Shown piece by piece: positions 11,442-23,183 of a DNA stretch of 64,000 nucleotides. The stretch comes from Polychytrium aggregatum (lineage: Eukaryota > Chytridiomycota > Chytridiomycetes > Polychytriales): the NCBI RefSeq assembly GCF_025602895.1, contig NW_026516355.1, forward strand, positions 30,711 to 94,710, given 5' to 3'. Under the pieces are notes generated by a model, which did not search any database, had not been told where the DNA came from, and saw only the letters and a list, made by a program, of their open reading frames with translations. Positions within the stretch are counted from its first letter, which is position 1. Every line of letters starts with the position of its first letter. A program made the position numbers and the translations under genes.

Positions 11442-12223
11442 TTCAGCCGGATGGACTGCACTGATGCCACTCGGCGAGTCGCTATGAAGCCTGGTAGGCG
11501 AAACAATGCTGGTCTGGTGGTCCAGCGGATCGGTGCGGCGGAACGGCGCTTGGGCCCGGCGAGATCGGGACAGAGCGAGATGCGAAGCTCATGGTCGCGG
11601 GTCGCGCGGCCATTCAAGCGACTCGCCTCAGCACCCACCCGACAAGACGGTTTTGCGGCTGTCTTTGAATGAGAATGCGCATCCGTTGTCTGCAGCGATC
11701 ATACGTCCCGCGAAAGCAGGACAGGCAGTATGCACCATTCCTAGTCGACTGAAGCCCCAGCGCTGTCCCGAGCCGTTCCGCCACCAACAGAGGAATGAAC
11801 ATTTCCACCAAAGCAAACTCGACAACAGCGATGTGACAATTGACTGAATCAGCATCCAACCCGACCCATTGACAAACACCGTTCACTGATGGCAGCTCTC
11901 TTGTGCAAATGTGATATATGGGCGTCCCGTTTACTTTGAAAGCATTGTTACAAATAGGGCATGACTCATAGAAGCAGATAGTAGACCAAAACGGTGATAT
12001 GTGCAAGCAGACAGAGAGGGGGACGGAGCGCAGAGAGCAGAACAGACAGGCTCGAACAGACAGAATATGGGCGAATCGACAAAAACAGAGAGTTGGGTCC
12101 TTGTGGACTGGCGACCAAGCAATGATAGACAGGACAGTGAAGTGAGCCAGTGAGACAGCAGAACCAGGGGATAGATGAGGGATTATGATGATTTGGCTCG
12201 TCGGTAGCTTCCCGTCGGAACCA
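11442..12223. other. Intergenic region upstream of the FIGNL1-type gene
   Basis: Open frames exist on the minus strand, but none shows a family motif or consistent splice structure. The part from 11442 probably contains the FIGNL1 promoter and 5' UTR; the rest is the 3' side of the arrestin-like gene. Confidence 0.4.
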
Positions 12224-13507
12224 TTAAGGTTGGTGGTCTGCGGCACGGGCCGCGACGGAATATTCAGGCGGAACCTCGGACTCGGCAACGGCGTGCTCGA
12301 AGCTGGGCAGCCAGTGGCCGGCTTCCTCGCCCAACTCGAGCGGTCGATGCATGGCCATCTCGACCAAGGCGCCGATCTCGGCACTCAGCGGCTCCTTGAA
12401 GTTCAGCTCGATTGTTTTGAGTGTGTCAGGAGAGAATGGAAGGATTGTGATGGGGACCTGGTGGAAGACGACCTCGGTTGGAGAGAGCACGATGGTGATC
12501 TTGAGAGCGTGGCGGAGGGCGAACTCGGGCAGATCATCGAGCGAGACGTTGGGATTCGCATAGAGATCATCGAGCAGACTGGAACCAGCATTCTGTTTGG
12601 GGCTGGACTTGAGTAGCGGGAGGTGGATATCGATCTGGCGGCGGACGTTGGTTGGCCATTTGTCGACCAGGATATTCTTGATGATAACAGAGTTGCTGTC
12701 GCTGGAGCCTTCGGTGATGCTCTTGAGCATCGAAAGCACCGAGCGACCACGGCCAGGTTCGGGGATCCTGAGCTCGACAGACTCAACAAGCGAGAAGAAC
12801 ACCCCGACACTGGACTTTTCGGGTTGGGAGGACATCTCCCAGGGGCTGATCTGCAGCGACAACTGGATGCTGTCGCCAGGGAGAAGCTTGGTTCGTTCGA
12901 CGTCGCAGACAATGTTCATGGATGGGCGCTGGGCGGACCAGCCGTGAGAACCGACCCGGAAGCATGGCTGAGGGGCCAGTGCAACGGCGGCATCGCGGAG
13001 TGTGGCTCGCTCGACCCCGGGAACGACAAGGGCGGGCGAGGCGACGGTGCTGCCGTTGGAGTAGTGGACGACGCATGAGAGCTCGTACTGGACAGCAATC
13101 TTGAGCGTCGGCAGCGACACCGACGGAGGCAGGGACTCGGCCTCGGCCGGTGTGAGTGCGAGAGAGAAGGGTATCAAAGAGGCCTCGAGGTAAGGCGCAA
13201 TATCGGAGGCCGACAGGTCGATGTACTTTGAGAGAAGCGATCGGGCGGCGCCCTTGACAAGCACCGTGACGCTGAGCGAGACTCGGATGAATGCGATGCA
13301 GGCATGGCTGTTCTTCATGTTTTCGAGGCGGATGGTGCCCGAGAAGCTGGGGCCGATCAAATCCTGGCTGGTGAGAGCAGACTCGCTGGCGGCCTCCGGG
13401 AAAGCCGACAGGCCCATGCAACCCGAAACATGCGATGGTGAGCCGATGGGTGGCAAGATCGCGATTCTGTCCTTGGACGACGAACTTCGGAGCTTGATCG
13501 GCAGCAT
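12224..13507 (-). CDS. Arrestin-like protein with C-terminal PPxY (ART family)
   Basis: Intronless, 427 aa. The body reads as two arrestin-type beta-sandwich halves: an N-terminal half with the FSGTIRLENM block near residue 55, and a C-terminal half opening with a GDSIQLSLQISP-type strand near 215 and running to about residue 390. Near the end, SEVPPEYS contains a PPEY motif, the PPxY element by which arrestin-related trafficking adaptors recruit WW domains of Nedd4/Rsp5 ubiquitin ligases. The likely role is linking plasma-membrane transporters to ubiquitylation and endocytosis. The fold call is from pattern and hydrophobic periodicity, not from a search. A second arrestin-like gene in this window carries SH3 domains instead of PPxY. 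Confidence 0.7.
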   Translation of the reverse strand: MLPIKLRSSSSKDRIAILPPIGSPSHVSGCMGLSAFPEAASESALTSQDLIGPSFSGTIRLENMKNSHACIAFIRVSLSVTVLVKGAARSLLSKYIDLSASDIAPYLEASLIPFSLALTPAEAESLPPSVSLPTLKIAVQYELSCVVHYSNGSTVASPALVVPGVERATLRDAAVALAPQPCFRVGSHGWSAQRPSMNIVCDVERTKLLPGDSIQLSLQISPWEMSSQPEKSSVGVFFSLVESVELRIPEPGRGRSVLSMLKSITEGSSDSNSVIIKNILVDKWPTNVRRQIDIHLPLLKSSPKQNAGSSLLDDLYANPNVSLDDLPEFALRHALKITIVLSPTEVVFHQVPITILPFSPDTLKTIELNFKEPLSAEIGALVEMAMHRPLELGEEAGHWLPSFEHAVAESEVPPEYSVAARAADHQP

Positions 13508-15385
13508 TGGGCGAGGTAGATGTGGAGCTCTGCGGTGGCTAGATGGAGGGATGATTGCGAAGACGCTGATGCTGCTGAGAATGGAGCTGTGTGGCGACTG
13601 AAGCAGGTACTTGGACGATGCGGGCTATGGTGAGAAACGAACGGGGTCGGCGGCGACTGCTTGGGCATTTATAGCGGCTGCTCGATACGAGGTGGCTGCA
13701 GCACACCCGCAATGCAAGATTGGTAATAGACCGAGCAAGCAACCGACAAGCCCGCGACGTCACCGACCCACGACGGACTCTGCGATTGCGTCGGCATGGA
13801 GCCTCGGCTGCAAACCCGACGAGACAGGGAGCGGCTGCGGTATCGCTGCATGCTTGCCGAGCAAGGTGGATTCTGCGCACGACACGTCGGTCGGGCAATG
13901 CACATCCAAGTGCGGCCACGAGCCCGGCTGTCCCATTGCCCCATCCTATCGGTGCGCATGAAAACTTTGGCCTCACCGTTTTGGCCCCCCCCCCCAGCCC
14001 GGCGCGATGATTTCCAATCCTGGAGGGGTGTGTGGGTTTGGGGAGGGGGAGAGGGTGTTGGCGGTGGTCGTCCAAGGACCATCCAAGGGTCATCCGACGG
14101 CGATCCGATAGCGATCCGATGGCGATCGGGCCTGCATCCGATGGCCCTGTGGTCCCAGCGGGCCGGCCCCGGCATGCGCATCTCGATATCGCGTCCATCG
14201 ACACTGACACTGACATCGATATCGATACATTGACATCGATATCGTGTGCATCGACACCGGCATTGATGTTCAGAGCGACACCGTAGGCCTGGGCGCACAG
14301 TTCCCACGCCTGCGCTGGTGCCGCTGTCACCTCCGTGCGCGCAGCCCTGGCTCGGCCCCTTATCGCAGCGGCCTGGCGCAGCGCTCTTTGTCGCTGGCCA
14401 GCCTAAATTTTGCGCCAGGCCCCTTTGGCCACGCCCCCATGGGCCCTTTGGCGAGCAGGGCCTTGCCAGCGGACAAGTGCCGGACCTCTGATATACCTGT
14501 CCATGCGTTGTTCCTGTGCTGGGCAGCGTGCCGCTTCATGGTCCCTCCAAGAGTCGCTGCCCTTCTGCAGTCTTCTGCAGTCTTCTCTCTGCCCGGCGGT
14601 GCCATGGGTCCGGCGCTGGCTCGGCCAGGGGTTTGGCCAGCGGCCTCCAGAGAACCAGGCCGGCTGTCCTCGGCATGGCTGCCGATGCGCTGTCTCCGGC
14701 CATCGTTCCGTTTGCATCTCTTCTGCCTTTGCCTGCGTATATGGTTCATTGGCACATGAGCAGCACCAACCCGTCCACCCCCCAGCCCGATATCCTTCCT
14801 TCCTTCCTTCCCTCCCCGGCTCGGTGCTGCCGGCCAGCGCGGATGCGTGTCCTTCGGGTCCGTCTGGTGGTGCTGTCCACTGGCTCTCGGTTCCGCCACC
14901 ATGGATGACAAATGCTCCCTCGGCCAGTGCGGCCGATGGGGGAGGGGAAGGGAATGGCTTTCCGGCGTTTGCCTGATGTGCTGCAGATTGCTGGGCAACT
15001 GGGAGAGGAGTCTCGGGCCAGAGCAATCTGCATCTTCCATCTCCCCGACACCTTTCCCCCGTCTCGGTCTCGCGATTTCCCCAGCTGCGCGGCGTATCGG
15101 CCTCTGGCGGCCCGATCTGCGCCGTGACGCAGCGGCCGCTCCCCGATGGGGTTCGGAGGTTGTCGGGTGCGCGACGCGCGAGCACTTCCAGAAGACCAGG
15201 ACATGTGTTCCTGCACCAGTGGAGGCGGCAATCGAGCGGGCCTCATGGGCACCGCACAGGCCGTTGCGCTGTTGCTCACCTTCCCCCGATGTCGCGGTTA
15301 TCTCTGGGGGGGGGGTATCTCTCTCGCTTTCTGCGGCGGACCATCCCCATTCATCGCTGGCTCTCCGAGATCAGTGCGCATGCCA
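13508..15385. other. Gene-poor intergenic region
   Basis: About 1.9 kb without a gene I can support. It holds a run of ten C at 13987, repeated CGATCCGAT-like words at 14090-14135, two copies of TGACATCGATATCG at 14211-14244, and long spurious GC-rich open frames on both strands. Confidence 0.45.
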
Positions 15386-15520
15386 ATTGTGGAGACCGGA
15401 GAGCGACCGATGGTCTTCACTCGGAGGCTGCCAAAGTGATCGGTTTATTTCTTATAGCTTAGCGTGACGCAAGCTCATCACATACTACATGTTCATGGAA
15501 GCGGGTGTGTTGTCCCGTTT
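15386..15520 (+). mobile_element. Second copy of the Fanzor-like element right end (5'-truncated)
   Basis: From 15386 the sequence matches 7110-7245 with scattered substitutions. It covers the last codons (IVETGERPMVFTRRLPK, TGA at 15437), a 3' non-coding part with a 25-base block identical in both copies (CATCACATACTACATGTTCATGGAA), and a terminal TGTCCCGTTT. The WNRDVNAARN codons and the left inverted repeat are absent, so only the right end survives. Confidence 0.75.
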
Positions 15521-15654
15521 GCGCATGTGTAAAGTGTACTATAATTCATGTATTGATTGCGTCTGGCCAAGGCATCCGGTCACATGCCTGTCATATTGTT
15601 GTGATAACGTTAGCGTTCGTCCGTTAGCAATTGGTCCGCTTGGTCTGCGTGCCT

Positions 15655-15697
15655 GTCCCTGTCCCTCGAGCCTGTCCCTCGAGCCTGTCCCTCGCGT
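15655..15697 (+). repeat. 14-bp tandem repeat
   Basis: About three copies of CCTGTCCCTCGAG lie just downstream of the transposon end and near the TPR gene stop. Confidence 0.8.
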
Positions 15698-15735
15698 CCT
15701 GACAACATCCACCACCATCCCCAAAACTCTGACTT

Positions 15736-17393
15736 TCACGTTCGCTCCTCCCCTTGGACGGATGCACTGCCCCCACCTTCTGGGGAATCCATAGTTTGAT
15801 ATGCTGGCCCGAGTATCGAGTCTTCCTTGCGAGCTCGCTGGGGTTCTGATTGCAGCGGTGGCAGCGGGAATGAGTTGAGTCGCAGGTTCTCGGTTCGTTC
15901 CAGGAGCGAGTCGTGGCGTTGGGGTTGGGTCATGGCTCGGCTTGGGGTTGTCGCCAGCGAAGCTCCAGGAGCAGCACCGCAAGGGGGAATCGATGACTTG
16001 CGGTTCAAGAACATCGACTGAGCCTTGGTCGTGAGCTTGCGGGCCCATTCGGATCGTTTTGGCGACTTTGCAAACTGCAGGATGTGGCTCATCCGTCGGG
16101 CGTTCTCATCACCACCAGGAGGGACGCCGCCACCGGGGGCCGTCGCAAGTGTCCCTATTTCGTTGCCGCCCGAGGGGACGTGGCTGCAGATGCTGGACTT
16201 GTCGTCCATCGAGGAGCTGCCGTGACTGCTGCTGTTGCCGCTGACCATGTCGGTCGTCAGCGCCACCCCGCCGGTGGCGTTTGGCTGGGATGCCTCAACC
16301 CACCGCTCGTACCAGTTACGAGTCTCGTTTTCGTGACCGAGTTCTTCGTGAGCACGGCCGAGATTGAAGAACAGGTTTGCAGAGACAGGCTGGCTCGCGA
16401 GGCGGAGTGCACGCTCAAAGTACTCGAGTGCCTGACGGTGCTGGTTGCCTTGCATGAGCAGCTCGCCAATGTGCACGCAAATGTTTTCCTCCAGCTTCGG
16501 GGTCGCAAAGGAGGCCGCCTCGGGGGTCTGCAAAACGTCCATGGCCTTGTGGAGTGCTTTCAGGCCATCGCTGTGGCTGCCCTTCTTTTGGTGGATGGCG
16601 GCTAGGTCGCGGTATGCGCCGATCAGATTCAGCAGCTGGCCGTTCGACTCAAAGTACTCGATAGTCGGGTATATCCACTTCAGAGCCATATCGTAGTCGC
16701 CGGCCTCGAAGGAGCTGTGTCCGAATCCGAGATAGAGCGATGCCGTGTGCGGGCCGTCCACGGGCTAGAGGCCAACGAGAAGAATGAGTTCACACAGCTG
16801 TCAGCGCATGATTGACAAGATAGCAGCGAAGCAGCCGAGCTAGATGGAGATCAGCAACACCCCTCACCACCCCGGCTTCTCTTGACTTGACACGAGGCAT
16901 GCGTCTCTCAGTCCACCCCCCCGGCCTCCCTACCATGACTTCGTATTCTTCAGGACGCAAGTCTTCACCTGCCAAAGCGACAAAGGGCGGGCCGTCATGA
17001 TCGAGGTACCAGTACGTGGTCTACGGAAGCGAGTGAAGCGCCAGAACTGCCAAACAGACTCTGTTTGCTTTGCGACAAGCGGACATCACGGGTCTCATAC
17101 CTTGCGCCAGGGTCCCTCCCGCAGCAACGAGGTAGTCGCGGCTCTTGAGGTAGCGGCTTTCGGCTGGTAAAACAGGGGTGGGTGGGTAGCATCAGTATCA
17201 CGCCGCTCACCGATGCACTGAGGCACCATGCATGACAAACGGTGGAGTATAATTTGTCGGTCGAGTGTGTCCGTAAACAAGCACTTTTGCACTCGTGTTC
17301 GATAAAATATATCCATCGAGTCCATTGGGTTCCGCTCCGCCTCAAAAGCCACACAAACAGCGCATCCTCGCTGGCTCGAGCGTGAAAAGTCAT
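15736..17393 (-). CDS. TPR-repeat protein (N-terminus uncertain)
   Basis: The main exon 16764-15736 encodes at least three tetratricopeptide-type helix pairs in its first 180 residues (LGFGHSSFEAGDYDMALKW, LAAIHQKKGSHSDGLKAL, LFFNLGRAHEELGHENETRNW), then a disordered Ser/Gly/Pro tail. This suggests a protein-protein scaffold. Upstream, exons 17020-16934 (...YWYLDHDGPPFVALAGEDL...) and 17163-17101 join in phase 0. A frame from an ATG at 17393 to a donor at 17211 also fits, but it overlaps the stop codon of the zinc-finger gene by four bases, which is suspicious. The true start may lie elsewhere. No specific family is recognised. Confidence 0.6.
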
Positions 17394-20300
17394 GTACCTT
17401 CGGGGGAGCCCGACAGGGAATCTTCGCGGCCAGCCCGGCGGCTGCCCTTGGTGGGGCTATGCAGCGATAGATCGCTCTTGGCTCGTCCGCGCTTCTTTGG
17501 CGGCATGGGTGTGTCCTCGCCGGATCCGTTGGTCTCCATTAGATGCCCGTTGTCCGACAGTCCACCCTCGTCCTGAGAGTCCTGAGGCGATCGTGGGTCG
17601 CCTCGCCCGCTCAGAATGATGTGCTGCTCGTTCCGGAGGAGTTGAATCGTCAAGATGAGCGACTCGCGCATCGAGTTGGCTGTGTTGGTGAGTTGCAGAT
17701 AAATGCCGCTCTGGCCGTCGGGAGCCGAGGAGCTCGGATGGAACACAAAGCATTTAGGCTCCACACGCCCCGAGGAAGTCTTGTGCTCGAGCCAGAAGCT
17801 GAATGGGTTGAGCCAGCTGGCCTCCAGAGCCTCTGTCGCGGTTGTCGTCGGTGTTGCGGAATCGTCGGTCGACAACAAGCGGACCTGGGCATCCGACAGG
17901 ACTTCGACAATGTCAAATTGTCCCACGGCGCTCTCATCGGGACGCAGCTCGACAGACATTTCAGTATCGGGTGCGGGCTCGGTCTTGTTGGCACCATTTC
18001 CGTGGGCCCCGTCCTCGGGTCCTTCCGAAGGCTCTTTTTGCTTGTGGAAGCTGAAGGAAGTCTGGATGCGGGTGGAGATGCTGTTGGTGCTGTTGCCGAT
18101 TTCGTGGTAACCCTTCTTGAGGGTGTTGAAGATGTACATCACTTCGCCCCCGCTGGCCGCCGGTTGGGCCACGAAGCAAAAGGGGTTGAGCCACACAATC
18201 GGATTGGCGGCGTGGTTGAGGCGGACGGTGGTGTAGGTGACCGAGATGTCGCCAAAGTCACCGAGGCAGGCAGCGGCAGGGTCTCCGTTGAAGCTCAGCA
18301 GCCTGATGTCGGAATATCGAAGTCGATGCTGGCCGAGCGGGCTGGTGGCTGAATCCTGGCGCTGGGAGAGCGAGCGGTCAGGGGTCGATTCGACTTTCCA
18401 ACGCTTGGACTTGCAGTTGCCATTTCGGTGGCGGATTAGTGCGTCCTGATGTTGATACGGCAATGTTTTCAGACACAAGAGCATATGTAGGACCGGCAGG
18501 AGGAGCGTCCCGTATGCGACGAGTGCACGCACAGCGGTGAAATGCATCGGATAAAACCACCTCTGAGTGTAAGCAGACATCACAGCTCCAGCCTCGTCCA
18601 GCTCAGCCCAGCCCGGCCCAGCTCACGCCTGCAAGCCCAACTGACCTTGCGCGAGAAAGTCGAGTGACAATCTTCGCATTCGTACATTTTTCCATTCGCT
18701 CCGGGAACGTGCTTCTTGTCATGACGACGCTTATCGTTCTGGCGCACAAAGAATATGTCACAGATCTCGCATTTGTACGCCTTGCGTCCTACGAGGGCAT
18801 GGAATGGGAGAGGGGGTGTTTCATCGATCATGAGTTAGGTTTGGCACGATGCGCACCCGCGTTCGACAGGCGCCATTCACAGAGCAGAGATTTTTCTGGA
18901 ACGGAGGGAGGAGGAAAGCCAAGGTGAAGGCGAAGCAAGCAGCGACGGGAGGCTTGGAGTCATCGGGGCATATTCTATTCTACGCAAGTCTGGATATCCG
19001 CCCGTACCATCGTGCGAGTTTAGATGGCTCTCGAGATTGCCCTTGCGAGTAAAAGTCTTGCCACACCCAGGTCGAGGGCACGTGTACTTGGTCGGCGTCG
19101 TCAGTTGGTCGGGTGTGCTGGGTGTAGGTGCCTTTGGAGTCGTGGGCGTTGCGTGAGACGAAGAGTTGTAGAAGGGCGATTCTTCGCGATATCCAGACCA
19201 TCGTTCATCGCCCAGATCTTTGGCCGGAACCGAGACCAGGGCAGTTGCAAGGAGACAGTGTCAGGATAGATATGCAAACAGTCGGGCAGGTGATGGTGTA
19301 TCTAACGCTCCACTGCAACTGATACGATAGCGCCGAGCAGCAATCGCGCGACCATGTACTGCGACTTACTCTCAAAGAACTTTCTGATCTCGGTGGACCA
19401 GTGGGCGTAATTGGCGGGAGGATACAGCCGACCGTATGGCTCATACATGGCCGATTGCGATGACAGCGACTGGGCCTGGTAGGGCGAGATAGGATGGTGG
19501 CCGTAGCCAATCTGGTGCGGCATGTGCCCGGGATGATGCGAATGAGGTGAGCTTGTGCGTCCTGGGCTTGAGTGTGGGTCAGAGGGCGTGTGTGGATAGG
19601 AGTGGTGCTGCGACGGATGACGTGAGAAGCCGTCGTTGGAGCTGGAGTAAGGGCCGTAGCTGTGTTCCCGACTCATGCCCAGGCTCGCCAAGGCATCGCT
19701 GGTCAGCTCGAGAGGCTTCATGGCAAACAAAAGCGCGCCGTTTCCGTCGACGCTGCCCTGCTCATCGCACTTGCGACTAAAGGCCTCGATCGACTTCCAT
19801 AGCTGATCCGCGTTGGCGCACCAGAGCGGATCCTTGCCGTTGCTGGAAAGAATCTGTGGATTTCTTGATCCCGACGGCGACATGCGAATGAGCGAGTGGC
19901 AGCCGGACTGAGTGCTGCCCGATCCGACATCGGGAAGTGTGCTTGGAGTTTGAGGCGTGCTGTGGGACGGCAGCTGGAAGCTGTGCCAACCCTCCGTTTC
20001 AAAGGTGGAGTGGGAAGGCCACGCCTCGATTGTGTAATCTGGAGGAAGAGATTCATCGGTCAGCACCAAGTGCCGAATCCGGCTCGGCTTGTCGCTGGAT
20101 GAATCGAGATGCAGAGGCGAGCGACGGGATCGACATGACCCTCATCCATCTCCCGCGCAAGCGCTGGGCCGGGAGTGCTGGGCCTCGGTCAAGCATCGCC
20201 ACGAGGTGCAGCCTGTGCTCGCCACTTACTGAGAAGGATGTTCTTGATCTCTGGGATCCATGCACGGCGGTCGGGCTCGTAGCCCGTGAAGCCGTATATA

Positions 20301-23183
20301 TGAGAGTGCTGCCGACCCGCCTCCAAGACAAATGGATACATGCCGCCAGTAGGCGCAGGCTGGGCCGTGGCCAGACCCGAGGCCGTCGGCGAGCGACTGT
20401 CGGACACAACATCCATCTTGTCGTCGCCAGACTTGGAGGATGCGCCTTCGGTCGGGGATCGGGGATGCTGCGACGAGGAACGGCGCTGGTACATCTGGAT
20501 GCGCTCCCAGAGCTCTTCCTCGCTATTGGCCCAGAGGGGAATCAGCCGGCTGGCGAGCTGCGACGTGACCGGGGTGGAGGGCGGGGCAGACGAAACGCAG
20601 AGCATCTGCGGGTGTCCTGAGCCCGTGGGCGACATCCGGAAGAGGCCGCAGAGGTGTGGGTGTGTTGAGGGGAATAGACAACGCCATCCCATGCTTGCGT
20701 GGCGCGCGGGCCACCGTCCGGGAGAGACTGATAAGACATCGCGGAATCATCGGGAGGGGCAGTACCAAGGTGAGCGAGTTGGAATTGGTGGATATGTGCA
20801 GAACAAGTCGGTTAGCAATCACGATGGTTTGGTCATGGGTAGGTCTGCTTCGTCGATCCTGAAGGCGAGGCTGGCCACAACCCGGCACGACCAGAGCTGC
20901 GTCGGTGTCGTTCGGCTACTCACCTGGATTCTCCAGCACTTCCTTCATCTGGCCGACCCAGTAAAGCCCCGTGGGGTTGGTGGCGTCGGTTTCGTATCCA
21001 GACACGCCGTAAAGCTGCTTGTGATGGTCGCCGCCTTCGATGAACTGAACCTTGGCGTAAGGGTTGGCGCTGTGCTTGCCAACCACAGACCACAGCTCGT
21101 ATTCGTTGGCGGCCCAGAGCGGGCGACTGCCGTCCACCGACAGGATTTGTGGGTGCCCAGAGCCCGAGGGTGCCATGCGGAACAGCGAGCAAAAGTGGGC
21201 GTTGGATCCCGGCACGAAGGCCAGGGCCCAACCCCGCAGATTCTCGCGAGAGGGCCATATTTCCCGAGAGGGCACTGCGACCGAGCAGCAGAGACAGAGA
21301 CGACAGTTAAGGACGAGGGCAGCGAGCGGTGCCCTGAAATTGCACACCCAGGCAAGCTGACTCTTGGACTCGCCTGCTGAGGACAGCGTTGTCGAGCATA
21401 ATGGACATGCAATGGCGATGCTCACCCATGCTCGAGTGCTTGAGCACTTGCTTGGCCCAGGAGTTCGAGGAGCCATCATGGAGCCCGCTGGAACCGTGGA
21501 TCTGGCGATGATATTCGCCGCTCTCGACAGGCAGCAGCGGTTTGCCCGATCGGCGTCGCTCGTCGATGGTATCCCAGAGCTGCTCCTCGGTGTCGGCCCT
21601 GATGCCAAAGACACCATCGCACGCAATCATCTGGGGATTGTTGGATCCGGAGGGGGACATCCGGAACAGCGACACGAAGGATGCATCTTCATCGATGCGG
21701 ATACAGGTCCAGCCGCGCAGGTCATTCGGGGTAGGCCAAGCGTCGGTCGAATCGACTGAGCAGATTGGCGACAGAGGCAGCAAACACGGAGCGGGATTGC
21801 AGGTCAGTTGAGGGGTGCTCGGCACATTGGAAGCAGCGCCAAGATGCCAAGACGAAGTGCGTCAAAGCAGAGTAGTGTGCCATCGGATTGCGCCGAGACA
21901 GGGCTCATCAAAACGAGAACTCACTGATTTTGAGACCAAGCAGTGCCTGCCGGGCCGGCCAGACCCACGACACCCAGTTGTCGCGAGAGGCCCGGTCAAG
22001 CTCGTAGCCAGTCAGGCCAAATTTCCGCAGCGAGAAGAGGCCGCCTTCGATGACGACAGGGGCAAAGTTCTTCTGGGCCTTGGACATGATCAGCTGCCAC
22101 AGGTGAGCCTCGTCGGAAGCCCAGAGGAACTCCTCGTCGTTGACGTTCACTTTGGAGCCCGGCGGCTTTGCGACAAGGATCTGGGGATTTTCGGAGGAAG
22201 TCAGGGATGTACGGAAGAGCGAGCACATGGGCTTGTTTGGGAAGGGGAAGATGCAAGTCCATCCTTGGGAGAACTGCCGAGTCGGCCACTTTGGAGCCGG
22301 CGCTGAGTGATGAGGATAAGATTCGGATGGGCGAAACAGGTAAGTGTGCTGGCCGATGGAGCGAACATAGTACGGATAGGGCGCGGATGCCATGGATGGA
22401 TGAGGCGAGCGCGGCTGTGAGTGCTGTCGCGGAAGTATCTATGGGGTTTAAGGGGGAAGCAGAGGCTTGGCGGGGCCAGAGCGGGTTCAGAGATGCCAAG
22501 GAGGCAAAGCAGCGATGGAGAGATGGAGAGATGGAGAGGACGGCTGTTGCCAAAGGGGCAGGCAGGCAGCTCCAACCCCACGCAAGCGGATGTATGTAAC
22601 AGGGTGCTGTCGTCTTTGGGCGACGATCGCTGCACAGCACTTGAGTTGCCCGTGGTATTGGCTGCCCAGAGAGGAGAGAGTGGCGGAGCAGATGGCAGCC
22701 GAAGGAAGGCGATCGATTGCGCTCGGCGGTCGCAATCGACACCATGCAACAGCGACGCGATCTGCCGACGATGAAACGTTGGCAGCACCGGGATCGGCCA
22801 TGGGCCAAGGATTGCGAGCGAGGCTCGGTATCTGCGTGGATGGGATACCCTTGGGATCCTGCGCTGGGCGTGCGGAGCGATCGGGCATGGCTCGGATCGG
22901 CCGGGGTGTGGAGGTGGGGGAGGACATGGAGGCTCGGGAGGAAGGGATCCGAGGAAGCGAAACAGGGACGGGGCGCTGCTGGCGACTTACACGACGGCGG
23001 ATGCGAGGATATGGACAGCTGCAGCTTCTCGACACCAGTGGACATGCGCTTCTTTGCGAGCTTGGAGGGCATTAGTGTGGACGGAGATGGATGGGTATAG
23101 TGCGAGGCATGAGGAGGTTGGGAGCGAGGCGAAGAAGGGGCCATGGAGTCGGACGAAGCCGAGGCCGCAGCAGCGTCGTTCAT
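17390..23183 (-). CDS. C2H2 zinc-finger protein with five tandem exon-encoded repeats
   Basis: Nine exons fit in phase, 1275 aa: 23183-22991, 22302-21925, 21755-21426, 21274-20924, 20727-20230, 20038-19370, 19217-19008, 18788-18646, 18445-17390. Exons 2-6 each encode one module: a WP dipeptide, GWxCxF, LFRMSPSGSGHPQIL, PLWAxxExELW, then (Y/H)GxSGYE and a final helix. All five have phase-1 borders on both sides. Exons 7-9 build three fingers: YTCPRPGCGKTFTRKGNL, YKCEICDIFFVRQNDKRRH, and YECEDCHSTFSRK joined to DALIRHRNGNC (a C2HC finger). The C-terminal 330 residues hold two WLNPFxF blocks and end in a basic Ser-rich tail. DNA binding and a nuclear role are inferred from the fingers. The module resembles the C-terminal part of FYR domains only loosely; I do not recognise it with confidence. 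Confidence 0.8.

Noticed and set aside
14360-15279. Overlapping GC-rich minus-strand open frames upstream of the second transposon copy
   Set aside because: Three frames are open at once, translations are Arg/Pro/Gly-rich, and no domain or splice logic is visible.
22303-22393. Start of the zinc-finger gene at the internal ATG 22393
   Set aside because: An upstream exon from 23183 joins at 22302 in phase 1, like all the other repeat-exon borders, and gives a better model.
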